From assembly GCA_921293015.1 (NCBI GenBank), contig OV121088.1, positions 38,006,836-38,070,835 of the forward strand: 64,000 nt of DNA, read 5' to 3'. The notes beneath the pieces are model-generated. The model searched no databases. It saw only the letters and a program-made list of their open reading frames with translations, and was not told the DNA's origin. Each line of letters starts with the position of its first letter. Position 1 is the stretch's first letter. This stretch comes from Phorcus lineatus. Its lineage: Eukaryota > Mollusca > Gastropoda > Trochida > Trochidae. Shown one piece after another: positions 50,501 through 61,937 of this stretch. The translations under genes and the position numbers were made by a program.

Positions 50501-50687
50501 GGAGAAGTACATTCTCTCCCAACAGAGGCATCTAACCTCAAATCTTACCCAATAACCTCTGTTACCAATAGGTAACATTTCTCAATCTCAAATTTGGCAA
50601 TCTCAATCTATAAAATTTTTTAAATCCCCATGCTTTGAAAATTTGCAACACAATTAACTTCCTTAATTGTTAAAACTGCATCCATGA
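47513..50687. other. Non-coding apart from the 49.1-kb MITE
   Basis: 48.96-49.05 kb (TCCTGGAATTTTTAAAAGGG) is an inverted relative of 61.40-61.49 kb, probably fragments of one repeat. Nothing else recognised. Confidence 0.5.
49117..49487. mobile_element. MITE with 26-bp TIRs (TACCGTATTCGA...)
   Basis: The left end TACCGTATTCGACTTAATAA is matched by the inverted right end ...CACGTCGAATACGGTA, about 26 bp with three mismatches, both followed internally by repeated GCGCCC motifs. Length is about 371 bp. No transposase is present. The open frame running out of the element at 49219-49548 is incidental. Superfamily not assigned because the target-site duplication is unclear. Confidence 0.8.
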
Positions 50688-50835
50688 GCATTGATCACTG
50701 TAATAATTGCTGTTATTTAGTCAAGAGAACATGGAAAAACTAAAATATGAAAGTACCAATATATTGCAATACGTATTGCAATATGCTTTTCTGTATCGCA
50801 ATATATTGCGATATGGAAATGAGGACCGATACCCA
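50688..50835 (+). repeat. Palindrome-rich dispersed repeat, copy B
   Basis: Contains a perfect 24-bp palindrome (50761-50784, centred on ATAC/GTAT) and a perfect 20-bp palindrome TATCGCAATATATTGCGATA (50794-50813), which copy A retains with substitutions. Likely a remnant of a DNA transposon whose ends carry alternating ATCGCAATA motifs. Confidence 0.75.
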
Positions 50836-51209
50836 TCCTTAGTAAGAAACATGTGCACGCAGCACAGGAAAAGGTACTCCAGTCTTCTCAACTGTTACAG
50901 GAACTTTTTAATGCAATGTTTGAGTATGATCTTGCAAAATTAACTTTGATTGGGTATATCTAGCCAAGAGAGTGAGCACTTGTCACAGAGGTAACCTGGG
51001 AAGAAATGACCTTAATAACCTCTGTGGGAAGAGAATCTATGGCAGTGTGAAACAGATTTACTCAGGGAATTTTTACTGTGAAGATAGAACATAATAGATA
51101 AGGACAGCAGCTTTAAAGTGAATCGTTTATCATAACATCAGCTAAAATTTACGTGGAGAAACCCTCCTTATTGGCAATGCACTGGTGAATACTACTTCCG
51201 GTTTAAGTG

Positions 51210-51487
51210 GGGTTAGGTGAGGTGACTTGGGGTTCACTTACACCACAGCTGCTGGTATTATTGCAGGGAGAAAGCTTGCAACAACTTTGTGGCTATGTAC
51301 TGCGGTGAAACTTTCAAGCATCTTCAGGAACTAGCAAACCATGGGTGGTACTGCACTGAAATTTTATGTAGCATTGCACCCAAACCTTACTGAGTGTAGA
51401 ACAGTATGCCGAGACCCTGGCGAGTTTTAAACCACAGACCTTATAATCCAAAGCTTAACGAGCAAACCACTGCGCTAACCTGCCTCC
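51210..51487 (-). mobile_element. tRNA-headed SINE, copy 4
   Basis: Minus strand: head GGTTAGCGCAGTGGTTTGCTC ... GGTTTAAAACTC, body with the shared CACAAAGTTGTTGCAAGC block, and tail CCCCAAGTCACCTCACC. It is diverged and internally shortened, and the box-B has decayed (GGTTTAAAACT). Confidence 0.8.
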
Positions 51488-54400
51488 ATTTTAGGATAGG
51501 AAGTATGGATGGTACTGCACTGATCTTGACCAAGGCACTATATTGAAATGTCTTCAAAGTGACTAATCCTGAGCAAGCTGAGTCCTAATGTCTTATAAAG
51601 TATCAAAATATAGACTTCAACAAGGCTCCATAGGTCTATTTCTGGAACAATAGGTAACCAAATCCAAGGTCTTTTTTCAGTTTATACACCTTACAGGAAT
51701 TTCTAAAAGTGCTCATAATGATTATGCAAAGAACTGCATAATTGTATGGAACATTTTCAAATTTGGAGATGGTGAAACAAAATATGGCGAAAAGACGTAG
51801 CTTTAAGTCTGGAGTAGGAGACATTAGGAAACTGTATGTTATCCTCTTTACACAGACACAATGGAGCATCTGGAATATGTTACAGCTCATTTGCATCTCA
51901 TTTGCATAATTAAACACCCTAAACAAATAAACACTGCATCTTAAGTAGACAGTTCTAATTGACAATCAGATCTTGAGTGTTTTCCAAATATGGATACAAA
52001 ATAGAGATTTGCTCGCTCGGGTTTCAATGGGCTACGCTTCTTTACGCTATCATGAATTATTTGTGTAGTAATTAAGTAATCTTCAAACAGGTTCCAAGCT
52101 CCAGACAGGTTTGATGTGCCATGGAGCTGCCGAGAGCTTTCAAAATTATCTTTTTTCTGCAAACCAAATATGTTTTGCAGTAGTATGACACATTTCAAAC
52201 TCTCTCTCATTAATCTTGTCTCCTAAATTTGATTTTCTTCAAACTTTGTCTCATTTTGGAGTTTCATCTTTCAATTCATCTTGATTAATGCATTATTTAA
52301 AACTTTATGCAAGTTTTCACAAATGAGCAATTGTTTGAACCAATAACAATTTCATCATCTTCAAAATGTCAAATAAATTTCTGTGTTGTTCTCTAAATAA
52401 GAAAAATGGTTCAATTATTTTAAATGGTCCTGCACCATGACGGCTTATGAAATCAGAGTCTTAAATACAGTCTAGGTCCTCATTCAGCAAGCCTAGAACA
52501 GCAATTCATGTGAAACTTGAAAGCCTCAAGAAATATAACCAGTTACATGAATTAAGGAACAGTAATTATCAAAAAGATTCATAGACTAAATTTCTGTCCA
52601 ATCTGACAAATTTTTGTTTACAGTTCACATGAAACTTGCAGAAGCAATAAGCAGAAACACAAAATGGAAAACCAAAAGCATCTTGTTATATGTTTATCTC
52701 AGTTCTCATGAGATTTAAAATAGATAAATAAACGTACCAGGTAGGTTGATTGATCAGTGCACACCTGAGGCAGGTACAATTGAAATGAACACTATATGTG
52801 CAGACTAATTCACCCATGCATGACAAACTTTCTCATCATGACACTAATATACAATTGCCTTGGGGCATCATGTTTGTTAATAGGCTTTTAGGAAATTTGT
52901 GCATATAAACGAACAACTTTAAAAAAAATTATATTCAGAGAAAAATATCTATATATCAGTGAAGTAATTACGTAAGATGTTACCTAGATACCAGCTTAAA
53001 CAGGCTGAGAGAATCTTGATCGGATATTCAACTGCCCTTTAACAACAATAAACTATCGCTTCTGGCAAGCATTGAACTTGTACAGAGAACATAATCATAT
53101 TTTCAAAATTCTCACCATAATCTTTTTCTTGCACAAAAATAGTAGCAAAATTTCCAAAATTGTAATTTCAAGAATGATTTAATTTGTTTTAAAATTTCAT
53201 TTTTTCAAAGAACCATGGATCAACATTCATGATGTTGCTAGTAATATGATTTCTATCACTAATATAGGTGATCTTGTTCCTGATTATGAAGGAGAAGTGA
53301 CATAACAGGTGCCTGTTAGGTGGGAGATAAATCGGCAAGTAAGATAACATCTATCTACTCTATCACCCTCCTCAAAAAGCTGTCATCTCTTCTGTCCATC
53401 CATCATCCCCCTCTCTCTATCACTCACCAGAGACAGCACAACACATGCCACAATCAACTGTGAAAGGTGACTGTGTGCCATATTGTCATTATAAACAGTT
53501 GGGAATGTCTACATCAAGAATTAAAACAGACTTTTATCAATGAATTAATAAATAATTTTAAAAATTCCAAACATATTTTATTTTTGATAAAATAGATTTA
53601 ATAGATTCCTTTAAGTGATATTAGATATTTTTCAATAAATTTTTTTTGATTTTTATACTGCTAAAATACCACATGTGAATATATTGAGGTAATAGTGGTC
53701 TCAAGTTTCCATTATCAGTTAACACCCATCCAAACAAGCATTTCCAAACGAAATCCTGATACATCTCCCAATTCTATTAGAAACACCAGAATGGCATTCT
53801 TGTCAAGCTTCACAATCCCCCCCCCCCACCATATTATCCCCTTTTCTAAGTGCTAACCTAGCACCCTACACACCCGCTATTCACCCTCCTTATCCCCCGT
53901 CCCCTACCATCCCCCCCCCCCCCCCAAAACCACTGTCTTCACTCAACACCCTTCAAACATTGACCCCACCCCCATTCACCCTCTAAACCCTTGCATTACC
54001 CACACCCTGGGGCCAAGTGCACTAACTATAAGAAAATAAGGATCACAACCATTTATTCAATAGGGGTAGAGGTGTAAACTTGTAGCAGGCAGATACAGAA
54101 GACAACACAACACTGCCTCCAGCAAACCACGAACATCAGATGAGTCTGTTCCCTATTGGTTGCTGTTTGCTCTTTGATACAAAAATATGGCTAAGCAAAA
54201 TCTTCAAATTATAAATTTTCCCTGACAAAGCTTTAAGCGGAGCGACACCTTTTTATTGCATCTTATTGAACAAACTGGAACTCAGTTTTATTAATATCCC
54301 TGGTGACTTTCATTTTTGGCAGAGATTACAAGAAAAGGGATCTAATGGAGGATAATTGCAATGGCCTGTTTTTCATAAAATCCTACAATATATTTCCATA

Positions 54401-56687
54401 TAAGGATTAAAGTTTGTAGCTAGCACATCAAAAGACAACAACATGAAACAGATTCTGGAAATTCTTGGCAAGTGTAAGTTTGTGTTTTCTCTAGCGATCT
54501 TAAGTTGCATCCAATCACAAATTAGGAAATATTAAGGAAAACAAAATGATTAGAACTATTTCTAATGGTGACCAATCATTAAGGATATAGAGAATGGTAG
54601 TTGGGGTACAAGCTCAAAATACAGAATCCAGTGAGCCATGCTTTCTGCTTATCTGTACACAAGTATCACCATACCTCATGCTATCCTGTCAAACTTTGGA
54701 AAACTGATTGACAATAGTCTTGGAAATGATGGTTCTAAATTCTTGAACATGTTGAAAAGTAAGACGCTTTATGAAAAACTTTACATTTAACTCATGGCAT
54801 GACCCACATGTTAAAATTGTTCATGCACTGTTATACTTTATTAACCCTGCAGCTGCCATAGGCATAACTGATCCAAGGAGATCATATTCTTGTAAATAAT
54901 CTCTCAAAACTCATATCGGCCATGAATCTAACAGGATATCTAAGATTGAATTGGAAACAATTAATTTTTCCGGTGATTAGCTGGGCAGTGTTCCCTGAGG
55001 CTTGTCTGTGTCTTTGTCTCAACACGACTGTATCCATCAGGGAAGACTGTAACCATCAGGGAATGAGGCACATTTGAAGATCAACTCTAGCCAGGGGCGG
55101 TGTCAGCTTTCATCTGTCTGCCTGTCTCTCTATCCATCCCCAGTACTGATACACTATTCACAAGAGGATGAGTCCAATTCTAATCTAAGCGGAGAAGTCC
55201 TGTTCAATGATTAAGTGTATTAAATAGGAGCCTTTTGTTATTCAGTTAACTTGACTTCTTACCAATATAAAACTCAAAGACCTAGAAATCTATTTTAAGA
55301 AATGAGTTGGACTTTCTTTAAGATTGTCTCAACGACCACATTTTATTCAAAAGAGAAATTTGAAGTCAATTTTTGTCTGTACATTAGTGAAAAAGCATAT
55401 ATGGAGACAAAATTTTGTCGAGATGCTTAGTTATATAGATAGTTTTGAACTTTGGTAATTTCTCTAACTATATATCTTTCTGAAAATCTTTTTATCTGCT
55501 TCAATTCATAATAAATTCATCAGTGAATGAGTAACATATTACAGATGAAATACTGACATATATTTTTTTTTTGTAATACTATATAAAATTCAGAGGGCAA
55601 AATTTTATAAATGATAGTTATGGATTGCTGTAAATCTGTGTTAAAATAATTTTTGTTATTTCCAGTCTCTATTTTTTTACTCTCTCTCTCTTCTTCAATA
55701 TTTCCATCACTTTTGAAAAATAAAGTCAAAGTTAAGAAAAGGAATTTCCTAAATGTCTTTACCATAGGATGTCTGCAACAAACTCAAAACCACCAGGGTC
55801 GACACTAGACAAATTTACCCCCCTTGATGTTAAATGTATATCTCGAAAATGTATGGATCTATGAAAGCCTAAGGGTTCAGGTATATCTCTTTATCTCATG
55901 TGCTTATAGGCAGTTATGAGAAATTGGTTTTCAAATGGGATTTATTTCTATGTGATAGCTATAAACGTTGAGTGTTTACAGACAGGAAAGACAACCCAAC
56001 CGTCATGTTTAGCTAACCCCAAAACATTGTTTGAGTGGTTACAAAACAGAGATATTGTCACTGTGATCAAAATTATCACCAGGAGATGTGATTTATTTTA
56101 GATGAAAATCATCCGTTATGTCATGATATCATAGATAATAATAGCAAATGAAGGTGACACTGTCACAGCATGATTACCCAATAAATTTACAGAAATTCAT
56201 TAAAAATCAATATATATCAGAAACTCATAATCATAAACCACAGAACTTCACAAAAGCTCAACTAAATTTGACAAGAGGGACAAGTTAAAGAAAAACAGAT
56301 GACACAAATGATCTGCTAAATACATAAAATGAAAAATATGGGATATCAACAAACTTCATTTGACAAATTATCAACATCAACTGAATGTCAGCTGCAATAA
56401 ATCAACAAAAACAACCAAAAGGCGAAGCAAACAATCATGTAACAAAGTTTGAAAACTGACGTCTCATTTGTTCACCATGTTAAAAGTAGGGAGACACAAA
56501 GGCAGAAGCATGAACAAAAACCTTAAAAAGAAGGTCACAGAGAGAAAAAGATCACATAGACCCCCAACTGTCATAAAAGCAGTGAATCGTAATAGAAAAG
56601 AGATGCATTCAGCAGCTCCCCCGGTCTAACCCCAGTCTTCAAAACCAGCCATCAGACTCTAAATTGAACACAAATTGGAACACTCAC
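51488..56687. other. Non-coding; one 89-codon minus-strand frame
   Basis: The frame at 52210-51941 has a true ATG but a poor Kozak context and no recognised domain. 53.3-54.0 kb is pyrimidine-rich on the plus strand with C runs. Confidence 0.45.
53817..53925. repeat. Two C runs (11 and 15 bp) in a C-rich strand-biased block
   Basis: C runs at 53817-53827 and 53911-53925 within a strongly C-rich plus strand that extends to about 54.01 kb. Confidence 0.9.
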
Positions 56688-56960
56688 CACCGAATTATCG
56701 AAAGGAAGTCTCCAGCACTGTGTTTACAAGGTCCAGTAAGCTCTGGCACGGTCTGTAGGCGATATCCACAACTTTAATCCACTTTGTAAGTTAAAGCTAG
56801 TCAGTTCATCAAGTATCCAACTGCCTCCCTCTCTCACCAAGGCTTGACTCCAGTGTGCCTCCCTGACCTACTTCAACCCCTCAAGGTTCAATGTCATTAA
56901 CTTGCACCAGTCTAAACCAATCAATGAGGAGAGTTGGGAGTTTTGGACCAGTCCATGTGG
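56688..56960 (-). other. Candidate non-coding first exon and promoter of a minus-strand gene
   Basis: On the minus strand this stretch is noticeably richer in GC than its surroundings and ends at TTCGGTG|GTGAGTG, a near-consensus donor (exon end 56688). It holds only very short ORFs. Just upstream are an ATTGG (inverted CCAAT) near 56917 and a TATATTTA-like sequence near 57000, compatible with a transcription start around 56.93-56.97 kb. It would splice over about 40 kb to the coding exon at 16652. The 5' limit is a guess; only the donor is sharply defined. It could equally belong to another transcript. Confidence 0.35.
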
Positions 56961-58189
56961 AAGCTGAGGGGTAATGGTTGGCTATTGAGTGGTAAATATA
57001 AGCTCGGTGCATTGTTGTGACACCCATGGAGGGAGAGAGAGAGATTATGGCTGGGACCACTCCTAGACTGACCTGTAGTCTCTAAAATCATTTAAATTAT
57101 TCTTAGTTGTTACACATATGACTTTGAGCTTTGTTGTATTAAAAATTGGTCTCAGGCAAATGAAATTTCTAAGGAGAATGTAAACTTGCTTCTCTGGATT
57201 GATTTTAATTACGTTTAAGTGAAAGGAAATAATAAATTGAATACTGTTCTAAAGGCTAGGAACAAGATCACAGGTGATTGAAAGATTTGCATGATGTGAT
57301 ATGATTTTCTCCTTGGGTGCATTTCATGTTGAAAGCGATTAGAAGGATTATCTGATATTCTATTAGTGAAAAGACGTATTAAATTTCAATGGCAATTAGA
57401 ACATTTTTGCAAATTTTGAGTATTTTTGATATAATTTTTATCACTAATTATATATATTTTCTCAAATGAAGATAAATAGTTTTGACGATCATTTTTTAAA
57501 AATAGATACTCTATAGACACTTTGGATGATTGTCTTTTTTTCAGTTATAACTAAGAAATATTTTTACAATCACTGATATTATATTGTAATTGTCAAATAT
57601 TTCAAGATGATTTCGTCAAGATTTATCAATATTTTAAAAATACCTCTAACATTTAATATGCTTTCACAGGTATTTTGTTTTTTGGTCGTATGTTTGAAAA
57701 TTCATTCAAAAAATGAAAATAAAACAGAAAAATAAAATTTTGCATATGCTTTAGATGCAACATAAATTCATTACAACATGAAAGAGATTACTCACAGATA
57801 TTTTGCAAAATATTTTAAAAGGAAAGTTAAAAAACATTATAACATTAGAATTTATAATCTTCAAACAGAAAGACAGGAAATCAAGCCACTTCTCCATAAC
57901 AAAATGCCTTTGCTTGTAAAAATCTCACCAAAATGTTTATAAACAAAGTAAACTAAAATATAAGACTTATACTGCATAAACACAAACTTATGCTTCTCAT
58001 TTTCCTGAAGACCAACATTATCTATTCATCTAATTAACAAATAACTTTGTCATGAAACCCCTTCAGATTCAAAATGTCTCACTCAAGGAAAACCATTCTA
58101 CGTTTTACGAAAACAAAATGCCATTTAAGGGAAATTGAAAGTTTTGAAAAGTAACAGGTTGATGAAGAATCAAAACAATGCCTGTCAAG

Positions 58190-58306
58190 ATGGCAGCCTC
58201 TCTTTCACGAGTTGTCTTCTCCGAGAGTTTGTTGACATTTTTACGTCAGCAGATTCCTACCGAACTCATACACCATGCCGGGGCTACCAAAGCAGCTCAC
58301 TTCTAA
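58190..58306 (+). other. Short ORF (38 aa) resembling a mitochondrial presequence; retrocopy fragment or micropeptide
   Basis: TCAAGATGGCAGCC is a strong animal start context. The 38-codon frame begins MAASLSRVVFSESLLTFLRQ and ends GATKAAHF before TAA. The first 20 residues are Arg/Ser/Leu-rich and could form an amphipathic helix typical of matrix-targeting signals. GC and CpG are higher than in the flanks. No splice donor precedes the stop. Past the stop, the frame shifted by one continues KEINF before a TGA, so a 5' piece of a processed copy of a nuclear mitochondrial gene is the likeliest reading. A translated micropeptide or chance remains possible. Family not recognised. Confidence 0.3.
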
Positions 58307-60425
58307 GGAAATCAACTTCTGAACTTATTTTTTGCGAAGCAAAACCTTAGCTTTCTACTTCGTACACAGCCTAAAATTGTTAGAAGCTGTGCTCAAGAAT
58401 ATCTGAAACAGGACTTTTTATGCATAGGTTTGACTTTGGATTGGAACATGTTTGACAAAGAATCAACTATTCACTGTTTCATATCAAAATTCTGTTTTTT
58501 GGTATTAATTCCTCAATTGTGAGTCAAGATGATAATTTACCTATAAGCCATTGATTACTTTCTAGCCTTTATCTAAGAAATTGTCAATAATTTCCTTTAA
58601 CAATATCTCATCCAATGATAAGGCCCCTTGTGAGAAGATGCAGGAAGAGCCCAACTGATTTGGCAATTGGTGAATCAAATAACTGGCTGAATCTGCAATT
58701 ATGAAGAGCTTTAAGTATTTCTTTCCTAATAAAAAAATTAAATTATCATATATTTTTGCTCAAGAAATATAATATTTTATCATTTAAGGAACATACAGTA
58801 TTTGTTATCTTAAAAGAAAATGGTATAGTTTGCATCAATGCTTAGATCACAATATAGCAATTAACACAATACGCACTATAAATGTACATATTTTTTTCTT
58901 TTATTTGAATGGCAAATTTCTATATCTTAGCTCACAGAAAATCAATACACCAGACTAAAAACAAATAATTATATCTGCCCCCACTGTAACTGAAGACATT
59001 TTCAAAGAGTTAATCAATGCTCATTTCCTTCAACAGTCACTCCCTTTGACTGTTCTATGTTGAAACTTGTTCTGGTGATTTAAGATTCTCATAAACTAAA
59101 CATAACAGTTGGGTCATTTTCCAAACACCCATTGTCCCTCTGTTTACACATTGAGAATAATTGTTTACCAGGGTTCAATCAAGTGGAATTACAAGAACTG
59201 CCACAGCTTGCAAGCCCATTCCAGTGACCTAAACAATACATAAACACTTTAACGGCCTCAGGCTTAAAAGCAAAGGGGTCAGTAGACACCCCTGTCTCAC
59301 CCCAATAATCTTTGCCCAAAGCTACTAAATGAAAATAATATTTACTGTCTTAATTACTTCTTGCTAATTAACAACTAATGATATCGTGGATTGTCTCAAC
59401 AGAAGAAGCTCACTGACAAACTATTTTACTTTGTTTACCCACCTGTGTTTGTTTGCATAAAATCTTAGTTGATGATGTTAGGAAACTTTAATTGGATGGT
59501 GAAGGTGCCTTATGGTTATCGATTCAAGTGAAACAAAAACAAAATTCATTATAAATAAATTGTTAAAACATGTCATAGTTGGAAGTAATGATAAAGGTTT
59601 TGGAGTATTGAAGACAATCTTTTTTATTACACGTCAATAGAAAACAGGCAAGAGACAATGCATCTTGGTTATTAATAAAGCATATTTTGTTTGGCAAAAA
59701 TTTATTCCCAATATAGAATGAATTACTTCAGTTTAAGATTGATGGATTTGTTTTGTTAATTATCCATGAATTCTTTCTATGAATTGTTACAAAAACAATC
59801 AAACATTTTGCCATGATTCTTCAGTGTTAAATATGTCTAAGATGTATCTACTTTTACAATAGAACTTGAAATATCTGACCCACATTCTAAATATTCTAAA
59901 ACAAATAATATCAGATTTTATATCTCCCTAGTTGAAAAAATAGAAAACATATTGAACCTGCAAGCAACACTTAATATTCAAATCAGTTGTTCCCGTCTAT
60001 TGATTAAAGATCTTAACAAACTACTTCAAACATATTAAGTTTTCTTTGATATCGGCTTAGGCTCACAGTAATCCAGCTAATAATTTCTTGACAACAAACA
60101 GACATCAATATCACAGAATTACATGCATATTTAGGGTTGTTCTCTTGAACACATATTCAGACACACGAAATCCCTAAAAACCTCACATGGCATTAGTAAA
60201 GCATATCAAATAACTTCAACCTTATAATAAAGGAGGAAATCAGCTAAATATCAAAATCAAGAAGTGCCAAATTCAATCAGTCCAAATCTGAATGACTCAC
60301 TTTATTATAAGCTTTTTTTAACTCTGTTATCATGTTCTACCCTACCGTAGCACAAATTTTCACAAATTCACAAATACTTTAAAAACTTAATTGTAAACAC
60401 TGAGTTTTTATCGTTGGATGGATAA

Positions 60426-60445
60426 CCCCCCCCCCCCCCCCCCCC
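60426..60445. repeat. Poly-C tract (20 bp)
   Basis: C run followed by CATGG, at the head of a short GC-rich stretch to about 60.56 kb with no recognisable gene. Confidence 0.95.
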
Positions 60446-61690
60446 ATGGCCTCATACTTCGGTTTAACCCCTTAGTCAACCATCCAGCATCTTTAAGTGG
60501 ATCTGGACCGCCACTCAGTACCATCAGCCGCCTACTACCACCGTGGAACACGCCCCATGACTAGTTGAATTTATGTAATGAAATGGAACCAGATTGTCAT
60601 GCTAGGATCATGGCCATGTCTAAATGATTTTTAAAGAAAGGAGATTGTGCATTTAGCTGTTAAAAATCAGGCCCACGATCCTGAAGCATAATTAAGGCAG
60701 GTAGATGTTTAACGCATGGAAACTACAAATAAGCTATGTTTTTAGGCATAATGATTTTAGGTAGGGTCTCTGACAAGGCAACTGAAAAAGATCTGGTGTT
60801 AGCTGCTTTGAGTCGGGTATGAAGTTAATCCGCGGATAAAAGATTGCGTGCTTGGTATTGTTAAGAACCTACTGTTGTAATATATGGACTGACATCCTGA
60901 CATATATTCAATTTCATGTAGTTAATTATATAGCAAGGTAAACCTACTCCAATACTAATTGCGGACAACCCACAATCGTGTAACAGCATATAGGTTTGGC
61001 GTTCACACCAATCATGTTAAATTTGTGGATATTTGGTTTGGTGTATTGACATTTTGGTCATACGATTGATGAATTTGTGTGTTGTTGGGGTTTTTTACTA
61101 TGAGAGAAGGTTTCAGTGATTTAAAGAAATTTCACAAAGGCACAATGAACCTGTTATATTCATAAAAAAAAGGATATAGATGAAAACAGTCTTGATTCCA
61201 ATCTAACCTTAACTGGAGAATTCAACTGACCTAGTAAATCAATGGACACAAACAAGCTGTTGCACTTGAATTCAAACAATTACTGACACATTATATGAAA
61301 TAATGAAATTATTTGTAATCAATATAACAGTGGGTGTGTCATTAATTGTGCACATTCAAGTGCAAACAACCCCCATTCCCTCTTTTAGAATCTTTTAATG
61401 AAAATTTCAGTGTAAAAATAGTGAACCCCCTTATATTTGATAGGTGAAACCCCCTCCCCCCTTTTACAATTCCCAGATGGCATTCCTGGAGCTTATGATT
61501 CAATAGCAGCAAAAGAGTTAAGTAAGGATATTGGTTAACATACTTGAACCTATTCTATAATTTGTCAGATAAAGTTATTTTACAAAACTGTTATCAGGCC
61601 TATCATAGACTATCACAGGTAAGTGGTTTGTGAGTCTAACGAGACATCTACCTGGCAGGTATCAGAGATCAAAGGAGAGATGAAAACAAT

Positions 61691-61703
61691 CCCCCCCCCC
61701 CCC
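61691..61703. repeat. Poly-C tract (13 bp)
   Basis: C run next to TCCAGTGG. Confidence 0.95.
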
Positions 61704-61937
61704 TCCAGTGGGGAGGTCAAGTACTGTACCACGACCATCTTGTCTATAGATCTAATTGGTGGATGAAAGCTAACTGTTCATGCATATAATGGAACAGGGG
61801 TCGGAGATATGATTGGCATATCTTTTACTCAGGCTTAATATTCATGCAAGCATATTACAAAAACAGTGTTGATCAAACAACTGTTCATATGGAATCATAT
61901 TAAGTGACCGAAAAACATCCAATTTGTTCCTTAAATC

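Larger units (their letters stand above)
56961..61937. other. Non-coding AT-rich sequence 5' of the candidate distal promoter
   Basis: Contains the 58.19-kb short ORF and two poly-C tracts. Otherwise featureless to me. Confidence 0.5.

Noticed and set aside
51941..52210. 89-codon minus-strand frame with a true ATG
   Set aside because: Codon composition looks somewhat coding-like, but the Kozak context is poor, no domain is recognised and no splice partners are visible; a protein search could revive it.
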